NCBI GenBank assembly: GCA_934454145.1
Contig: CAKSFT010000002.1
Location: 124,001 to 188,000 of the forward strand
Source: an uncultured Clostridia bacterium
Lineage (GTDB): Bacteria > Bacillota > Clostridia > UBA1381
DNA: 64,000 bases
Direction: 5' to 3'
Within the stretch, counting starts at the first letter, position 1; every line of letters starts with the position of its first letter. The notes beneath the pieces were generated by a model, which saw only the letters and a program-made list of their open reading frames with translations, was not told where the DNA came from and searched no databases. Both the position numbers and the translations under genes were made by a program. Shown in pieces: positions 58,833 through 64,000 of this stretch.

Positions 58833-60278
58833 ATGAATATGAAAGATATCAATTTGACCATGCTGACGGATTTTTATGAATTTACCATGTCAAACGGTTT
58901 TTTTAATGAAGGATACAAGGACAAAATTGCGTATTTTGACATGTTTTTCAGAGAAAATCCCGACAACGGCGGTTTTGCAATCATGGCAGGGGTGGAGCAG
59001 GTAATCAATTATATAAAAAATCTGCGCTTTGGAAAGGCAGAAATTGAGTACCTGGAAAGCAAGAAGATGTTCAGCCGTGAATTTTTGGATTATCTGAAGG
59101 ATTTTCGGTTCAACTGTGACATATGGGCAATTCCGGAGGGGACGCCGATTTTTCCGGGCGAGCCGATTGTTGTTGTGAAGGGGCCTGTTGTGCAGGCACA
59201 GTTTTTGGAAACAATGATACTCCTTACGATAAACCACCAAAGCCTTATCGCGACAAAGGCAAACAGGATTGTGAGGGCGGCGGACGGGCGTCCCGTTATG
59301 GAATTTGGCTCGAGAAGGGCACAGGGGTATAATGCCGCAATCCTTGGGGCAAGGGCGGCATATATCGGCGGCTGTGTCGGGACGGCGTGCGCTTCCGCCG
59401 ACATGGAATACGGAGTGCCGGCATTGGGGACGATGGCGCACAGCTGGGTGCAGCTTTTTGACAGCGAGTATGAGGCGTTTTATGCCTATGCAAAGAATTA
59501 TCCCGACAACTGCACGCTTTTGGTTGACACATACAATGTCTTGAAATCGGGTGTGCCGAATGCGATAAAAGTGTTCAATGAGTATCTGGTGCCGAACGGT
59601 TACAGACCAAAAGGGATAAGAATAGACAGCGGAGATATAACATATCTTTCCAAAAAATGCAGAAAAATGCTTGATGACGCCGGATTCCCGGATTGCCAGG
59701 TGGTTGCGTCAAATTCGCTCGACGAATATATCATACGCGACACACTGGTGCAGGGGGCAAAAATTGATTCTTTCGGCGTGGGGGAAAGACTTATCACCTC
59801 CAAATCTTCGCCTGTTTTCGGCGGAGTGTACAAGCTTGTGGCAGTTGAGGCAGAGGACGGAACCATTGTGCCGAAAATAAAAATAAGCGAGAATGTGACA
59901 AAGATAACCACGCCGGGATTTAAGCAAGTGTACAGGCTGTATTCAAAGGATACTTCGGCGGCAATTGCCGATGTCATAACGCTCTCGGACGAGGTTATCG
60001 AGGGCGGAGAATATGAAATTTTTGACCCGGAATACACATGGAAGAAAAAGAAGGTGACGGACTTTTATGCGCGTCCGCTTTTGAAACAGATTTTTAAAGA
60101 CGGGAAATTGGTGTATGATAATCCTAACCTGAAGGTTTTGAAAGAGTATTGCAAGATGGAGGTTGACGGGCTTTGGGAAGAGGTAAAACGCTTTGAGAAT
60201 CCGCATAGATATTATGTGGATATGTCAAAAAAACTGTGGAAGCTTAAGAACGACATGCTGGAGAAATACCAAAGCTGA
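58833..60278 (+). CDS. pncB: Nicotinate phosphoribosyltransferase
   Basis: A 481-residue enzyme making nicotinate mononucleotide from nicotinate and PRPP in the NAD salvage path. It starts NLTMLTDFYEFTMSNGFFNE, as the Bacillota type does, and has EFGSRRAQGYNAAILGARAA, MAHSWVQLF with the conserved His, IRIDSGDITYLSKK and the FGVGERLITS phosphate loop. Full length. AAGGAAGTGC precedes the ATG. It is followed 5 bp later by the sua5-type gene, so the two are probably co-transcribed. Confidence 0.96.
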   Translation: MNMKDINLTMLTDFYEFTMSNGFFNEGYKDKIAYFDMFFRENPDNGGFAIMAGVEQVINYIKNLRFGKAEIEYLESKKMFSREFLDYLKDFRFNCDIWAIPEGTPIFPGEPIVVVKGPVVQAQFLETMILLTINHQSLIATKANRIVRAADGRPVMEFGSRRAQGYNAAILGARAAYIGGCVGTACASADMEYGVPALGTMAHSWVQLFDSEYEAFYAYAKNYPDNCTLLVDTYNVLKSGVPNAIKVFNEYLVPNGYRPKGIRIDSGDITYLSKKCRKMLDDAGFPDCQVVASNSLDEYIIRDTLVQGAKIDSFGVGERLITSKSSPVFGGVYKLVAVEAEDGTIVPKIKISENVTKITTPGFKQVYRLYSKDTSAAIADVITLSDEVIEGGEYEIFDPEYTWKKKKVTDFYARPLLKQIFKDGKLVYDNPNLKVLKEYCKMEVDGLWEEVKRFENPHRYYVDMSKKLWKLKNDMLEKYQS

Positions 60279-60283
60279 TTATT

Positions 60284-61306
60284 ATGGAAACAAAAATATT
60301 TGATATAGAAGAAGAAAAGGAACGCTGCCTTGCCGAAACAGGGAAAATTATACGCGCGGGCGGGATTGTTGTTTTCCCGACAGAAACAGTGTATGGCTTG
60401 GGTGCGGACGCGCTGAATGATGAGGCTGTGCAAAAGATTTTTGCGGCAAAGGGGCGCCCGGCTGACAATCCTCTTATAGTGCATTTTTGCCGTGTGGAGG
60501 ACATTGACCAAGTATGCGTGGTGACAGATGCGGCAAAGAAGCTTTTGGGGAAATTTTCACCGGGACCGATAACAGTTGTACTGAAAAAACGCGACTGTGT
60601 CAGCCGCTATGTGACTGCCGGGCTGGACACTGTGGCTGTGCGTATCCCTTCCGACGAAACGGCGAGGGCGTTTATAAAAGCGGCACAAAGGCCGATTGCG
60701 GCGCCGAGCGCAAATCTGTCGGGAAAGCCCAGCCCGACAAATTTTCGTGATGTGTATGACGACATGTCCGGCAGGGCAGATGCGATAATAAAAGGAAAGG
60801 ACAGCCGCGTGGGAGTAGAGTCCACTGTGGTGGATATGACAGGAGAAAACCCTGTGATTTTGAGGCCTGGCGGAGTGACCATTGCGGACATCAGGACATT
60901 GTTCCCTTCCGCGGAGATTGATAAGCATGTCACAAAACATGTATCCATGCTTGAACACCCCAGGTGTCCGGGAATGAAATACAAACACTATGCACCGGAC
61001 GCAGAGGTGTATGTGGTGGAAGGTGCGCCGGACGCCGTACGCAGAAAAATTGAAGAGCTTGTTCTGCAAAATAAGGATAAGTGTGTGGGTGTGCTTTCGA
61101 TTGACGGAGAATATGACGCAGATGTTGTGCTTTATGCCGGGAAGGATAATCAAGAATATGCAAAAAATCTTTTTCGGGATTTGAGAGAATTTGACCGCCG
61201 CGGTGCGGAAATTGTTTTTGCCGGGTTTGCCGATGATGACGGATATGGGCTGGCAGTGAAGAACAGGCTGTATAAAGCGGCGGCAAATCGTATAATTCAT
61301 GTCTGA
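60284..61306 (+). CDS. L-threonylcarbamoyladenylate synthase (Sua5/YwlC type)
   Basis: A 340-residue Sua5: YrdC domain at residues ~10-205 (GGIVVFPTETVYGLGADALN, KGRPADNPLIVHF, the KxR nucleotide-site pattern, APSANLSGKPSPTNFRDVY, GVESTVVDM) and the C-terminal Sua5 domain that closes the active site (SPGMKYKHYAP-like CPGMKYKHYAPDAEVYVVE). It makes the TC-AMP that TsaD transfers to A37 of ANN-decoding tRNAs. TsaD is encoded four genes on, in the same run, so both enzymes of the t6A path that use TC-AMP are here; tsaB and tsaE are not seen. Confidence 0.95.
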   Translation: METKIFDIEEEKERCLAETGKIIRAGGIVVFPTETVYGLGADALNDEAVQKIFAAKGRPADNPLIVHFCRVEDIDQVCVVTDAAKKLLGKFSPGPITVVLKKRDCVSRYVTAGLDTVAVRIPSDETARAFIKAAQRPIAAPSANLSGKPSPTNFRDVYDDMSGRADAIIKGKDSRVGVESTVVDMTGENPVILRPGGVTIADIRTLFPSAEIDKHVTKHVSMLEHPRCPGMKYKHYAPDAEVYVVEGAPDAVRRKIEELVLQNKDKCVGVLSIDGEYDADVVLYAGKDNQEYAKNLFRDLREFDRRGAEIVFAGFADDDGYGLAVKNRLYKAAANRIIHV

Positions 61307-61320
61307 ACAATGGACGGTTA

Positions 61321-61347
61321 TGCCGATGTACAGTGGCGGAACGGAGG
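61321..61347 (+). promoter_or_regulatory. Weak leader hairpin at the ywlE ribosome site
   Basis: TGCCGATGTACAGTGGCGGA then ACGGAGG, a degenerate version of the GCCG...CGGCGGAA-GGAG layout seen before murC and ppiB. Confidence 0.3.
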
Positions 61348-61354
61348 TTTTTTT

Positions 61355-61801
61355 ATGAATATATTGTTTGTATGTACTGGGAATACATGCCGCAGCCCGA
61401 TGGCGGCGGCGCTGATGAACAAGATTGCAATGGATGAGGATTTGGACGTCAGGATTGAGTCGGCGGGGCTTTTTGCAAACGAAGGCGACCCTGCTACAAA
61501 TGAGGCCATTGTTGCGATGAGGAAGTATGACATTGATTTGATGCAGCATCATGCACAACAGATAAACAGTGAGCTGATTGAAAAAAGCGACCTGATTCTC
61601 ACTATGACAGAGGGACAGAAAATGCTGTTTGCCGAAACTGCGCCCGAAAAAACATATACCTTGTGCGAATATGCCGGTGTACCGGGGGATATTGACGACC
61701 CATACGGCGGCACTGTGGAAGAATATGAAGAAACAGCACAGATGATTTATATGGCTTTGCAGGCAATTGCAGAAAAACTGAGGGACACAAAAAATGCTTG
61801 A
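61355..61801 (+). CDS. Low-molecular-weight protein-arginine phosphatase (YwlE type)
   Basis: A 148-residue phosphatase. The P-loop is FVCTGNTCRSPMAAALM; the Thr in CTGNTCR is the residue that gives YwlE its preference for phospho-arginine over phospho-tyrosine (which has Ile or Leu there). The acid loop is DIDDPYGGT with the general-acid Asp. It would reverse McsB-type arginine phosphorylation. ATG 61355 follows GGAGG. Its stop overlaps rimI by 8 bases; the order sua5-ywlE-rimI-tsaD is one tight unit. Confidence 0.9.
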   Translation: MNILFVCTGNTCRSPMAAALMNKIAMDEDLDVRIESAGLFANEGDPATNEAIVAMRKYDIDLMQHHAQQINSELIEKSDLILTMTEGQKMLFAETAPEKTYTLCEYAGVPGDIDDPYGGTVEEYEETAQMIYMALQAIAEKLRDTKNA

Positions 61802-62240
61802 AATAAGGGACATGAAAGCCGATGACATTGAAGGCGTGCTGCAAGTGGAAAGAGAATCGTTTTCCACACCGTGGAGCAGAAAGCTTTTTTTTGACGAACT
61901 GGAAAATCCGCACACGGTATATTTTGTGTGCTGTGACGGGACAGAGATTATCGGATATGGCGGAATGTGGCATGTTGTCGATGAGGGACAGATAACCAAC
62001 ATTGCCGTAAGGAAAAATTTCCGTGGCATGCAGATCGGTTCACGTTTGCTTTCGGAGCTGATCGGGTGGGCACAAAAAAAAGAAATATCGGTGATTGGGC
62101 TGGAAGTGAGAGCGGAAAACAAAGCGGCAATGGCGTTGTACGAAAAATTCGGCTTTGTGCCGGTGGGAAGAAGAAAAGATTATTACAGAGAACCGACAGA
62201 GGACGCTGTTTTGATGGATTTGAGGTTGAAAGATGAGTAA
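61794..62240 (+). CDS. rimI: Ribosomal-protein-alanine N-acetyltransferase RimI type
   Basis: A 148-residue GNAT enzyme: EIRDMKADDIEGVLQVERES, FSTPWSRKLFFDELENP, the acetyl-CoA motif VRKNFRGMQIGSRLLSELI and VRAENKAAMALYEKFGFVPV, GRRKDYY. RimI acetylates the N terminus of S18 in E. coli; in Bacillota it is regularly encoded with tsaB/tsaD. It overlaps both neighbours by 8 bases, so it is translated with them. Confidence 0.92.
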   Translation: MLEIRDMKADDIEGVLQVERESFSTPWSRKLFFDELENPHTVYFVCCDGTEIIGYGGMWHVVDEGQITNIAVRKNFRGMQIGSRLLSELIGWAQKKEISVIGLEVRAENKAAMALYEKFGFVPVGRRKDYYREPTEDAVLMDLRLKDE

Positions 62241-63240
62241 ATTGATTTTGGGGATAGAAAGTTCGTGTGACGAAACCGCCGCGGCGGTCGTCAGGGACGG
62301 GAACGAGATATTATCAAATGTGATAAACACACAGATTGATTTTCACAAAAAATACGGCGGTGTCGTGCCGGAAATTGCGTCGAGGAAACACATAGAAAAC
62401 ATAGACGCAGTTGTGGCAGAGGCGCTTGCGGCGGCGGATGTGAGCTTTGGGGACATTGACGCAATTGCCGTCACATACGGCCCCGGGCTGGTGGGGGCGT
62501 TGCTTGTCGGCGTGTCCTTTGCAAAAGGGCTTGCATATGCCCTGAAGAAACCGCTTGTGCCGGTGCATCATATACGGGGACACATAATGGCAAACTTCCT
62601 TGCCCACAGGGATTTGAAACCGCCGTTTGTTTCGCTGGTCGCATCGGGCGGACACAGCCATATCGTGTGGGTCAGGGATTATACGGATTTTGAAATCCTG
62701 GGCAGAACCAGGGACGATGCGGCAGGGGAAGCATTTGATAAGATTGCCAGAGTGCTCGGCCTGGGTTATCCCGGGGGTCCCTTGATAGATAAACTTGCCA
62801 AAGAGGGACACAGAAATGCTTTTGATTTTCCGAGAGTAAGAATGGACAAAACATCGCTTGATTTCAGCTTCAGCGGTGTGAAAACCGCGGTGATAAATTG
62901 TCTGCACAAAATGGAGCAACAGGGAACAGCGTATGACAAAGCCGATGTGGCGGCAAGTTTTCAGGACGCCGTGACCGATGTTTTGTGTGAGCACACCATA
63001 GAGGCGGCAGAACAAAAGCAAAGCAAAATCATAACCATTGCGGGCGGCGTTGCGTCCAACTCTCAGCTGAGGGAAAAAATGAAGGATATGGCAGGCAGAA
63101 AAGGGATAGATGTGTTGTATCCGCCGCCGGTGCTCTGCACGGATAATGCGGCGATGATTGCCTGTGCCGGATTTTACGGATTTGAGAACGGCGATATCGC
63201 AAAGCTTGACCTCAATGCTGTGCCGTCATTGCCGCTCTGA
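62233..63240 (+). CDS. tsaD: tRNA N6-adenosine threonylcarbamoyltransferase TsaD
   Basis: A 335-residue Kae1/TsaD: LILGIESSCDETAAAVVRDG at the start, the metal site HHIRGHIMANFLAH with the two His, ASGGHSHIVWVRDYTD, ARVLGLGYPGGPLID and the C-terminal Asp in CTDNAAMIACAGFYG. It places threonylcarbamoyl on tRNA A37. Overlaps rimI by 8 bases. Its 3' end overlaps rnmV, which is read from the other strand, by 15 bases, with no terminator between. Confidence 0.97.
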   Translation: MSKLILGIESSCDETAAAVVRDGNEILSNVINTQIDFHKKYGGVVPEIASRKHIENIDAVVAEALAAADVSFGDIDAIAVTYGPGLVGALLVGVSFAKGLAYALKKPLVPVHHIRGHIMANFLAHRDLKPPFVSLVASGGHSHIVWVRDYTDFEILGRTRDDAAGEAFDKIARVLGLGYPGGPLIDKLAKEGHRNAFDFPRVRMDKTSLDFSFSGVKTAVINCLHKMEQQGTAYDKADVAASFQDAVTDVLCEHTIEAAEQKQSKIITIAGGVASNSQLREKMKDMAGRKGIDVLYPPPVLCTDNAAMIACAGFYGFENGDIAKLDLNAVPSLPL

Positions 63241-63834
63241 AGAAAACAGTTCGTCACAAAGCCGGGACAACTCGTCAAGTGACATGAGGCGGTTGAGTAC
63301 CGAAAGAAGCATATTTGCAGATATTTTTGAAGGCATGTCCAATGCTTTGGCAAGGGCTTGCCTTTTTTTTTCGCTGTTTGCGTCGCCCGAAAGACCGAGA
63401 AGATAAAGGTCCGATTTTTTTATGGGTGCGGCAGAAGGTGCGGAGTCTGCCTTGCCGTCGATTTCACAGCCGGCGTCCTTCAGCGCTTTTACAATAATTT
63501 CGGGCTTGATTCCCTCAACGCCCAAAAGCCCCTCTTTGCCGGGCTTGTTTTTGCGTTTTTCCTTGCCTGCTATGTCGGGGATATATGCATGTTTGACAAG
63601 GTTTTCGGGGATTGACTGTTTTATATAATTGCGGATTCTGAACCCGGCGGAATCGGAATCCGTGAGGATAACGATTCCGGTTTTTTCTGCAAGGGATTTT
63701 ATGGTGCAGAGTCTTTTTTTGTTTGCAATAACGCTGAATCCGCCTGTTGTGAATATCACTCCGTCGATAAATGAGGAAAGCTTGATTTTGTCATATGTCC
63801 CCTCAACAATGATTGCCTCTTTTATTTTGTACAT
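63226..63834 (-). CDS. rnmV: Ribonuclease M5 (5S rRNA maturase)
   Basis: A 202-residue TOPRIM enzyme: EAIIVEGTYDKIKLSSFIDG with the catalytic Glu, VILTDSDSAGFRIRNYIKQS with the DxD metal ligands, then the DUF4093-type C-terminal domain (KPEIIVKALKDAGCE...). It trims 5S rRNA precursors with ribosomal protein L18. A good promoter lies 30 bp upstream. Converges on tsaD with a 15-base overlap. Confidence 0.93.
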   Translation of the reverse strand: MYKIKEAIIVEGTYDKIKLSSFIDGVIFTTGGFSVIANKKRLCTIKSLAEKTGIVILTDSDSAGFRIRNYIKQSIPENLVKHAYIPDIAGKEKRKNKPGKEGLLGVEGIKPEIIVKALKDAGCEIDGKADSAPSAAPIKKSDLYLLGLSGDANSEKKRQALAKALDMPSKISANMLLSVLNRLMSLDELSRLCDELFSSERQ

Positions 63835-63866
63835 TTGTCCTCACCCTCAACTGATTTGATATGAGT

Positions 63867-63895
63867 ATGATATCATAACGGGAATTAAAAGTCAA
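63867..63895 (-). promoter_or_regulatory. Promoter of rnmV
   Basis: Minus strand TTGACT, 17-bp spacer, TATCAT. The remaining 105 bases to the window end hold no gene I can support. Confidence 0.65.
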
Positions 63896-64000
63896 TACGA
63901 AAAGTTTGAAGAGGCGCCCTCACAATTGACGCATTTGTTCATATTATATTAGTATACGCATAGTGTGCGTGAGAAGTGAGCATGCAGGGCTTGCTGACAA

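Noticed and set aside
60557..62122. A 521-codon minus-strand frame across sua5, ywlE and rimI.
   Set aside because: It is antisense to three clear overlapping genes; the composition (His/Cys/Ser-rich) is typical of a shadow frame.

Overview
The window looks like a spore-forming, anaerobic gut-type Clostridium-class bacterium (Bacillota) of moderate GC. The evidence is the block rqcP-yabP-yabQ-divIC-S1 protein, spoVG, S-layer-homology surface proteins, the LplB/YtcP-type sugar transporter pair without its own ATPase, GH95 fucosidase, a CD1871A-type CXXC protein, and strong AGGAGG ribosome sites with TTGACA-17-TATAAT promoters. No rRNA, tRNA or CRISPR array is visible.

Layout. 1-6.7 kb: two S-layer-homology proteins (the first cut by the window edge) and an SGNH esterase. 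7-12.7 kb: a badly deleted prophage. It holds a SNF2 helicase joined in frame to a DNA polymerase I that lacks its C-terminal core, a truncated small gene, tail protein pieces, a holin, and a tail-fibre-like gene joined to the tail of a large serine recombinase. 13-22 kb: signalling genes (solute-binding protein plus hybrid histidine kinase, diguanylate cyclase, a broken GGDEF-type gene), then a redox operon (Fur, CXXC protein, 4Fe-4S membrane protein, TlpA lipoprotein) and an HU gene. 22.3-27.2 kb: an AT-rich island with a broken XRE regulator, a C5 DNA methyltransferase, a Sau3AI/MutH-type endonuclease and a third gene resembling an EVE/PUA-like reader fused to a PD-(D/E)xK nuclease. 27-38.7 kb: sugar use (GH95, ABC permeases and binding lipoprotein), an M18 aminopeptidase, an AEC transporter, a TetR regulator and a methyltransferase. 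38.7-45 kb: spoVG, murC, gyrA and two cyclophilins. 45-50 kb: a TetR::ABC chimeric pseudogene and a polyol/sugar module (dehydrogenase, PfkB kinase, divergent ROK repressor). 50-64 kb: core genes including rpsT, ssb-like, ldh, a SpoVB-like flippase, aroA, mazG, HU, the yab block, pncB, and the run sua5-ywlE-rimI-tsaD converging on rnmV.

The most unusual signals are not genes. (1) A family of roughly 215-bp (and deleted 122-bp and 36-bp) hairpin-rich elements ends in AGGTAATTG...CAATTACCT. Several are flanked by different 8-13-bp direct repeats, as expected of a MITE moved in trans; in two places the element adds an in-frame start codon and leader to the next gene. (2) Two intergenic segments of the dead prophage share AGTATAAACATAC and TGCTTGC at identical spacing inside different but equivalent stems, which suggests a structured RNA I cannot name. 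(3) 42-bp perfect palindromes sit exactly between convergent gene pairs. (4) A short hairpin immediately precedes the ribosome site of several unrelated genes.

All calls were made by reading the sequence; no database search was run.
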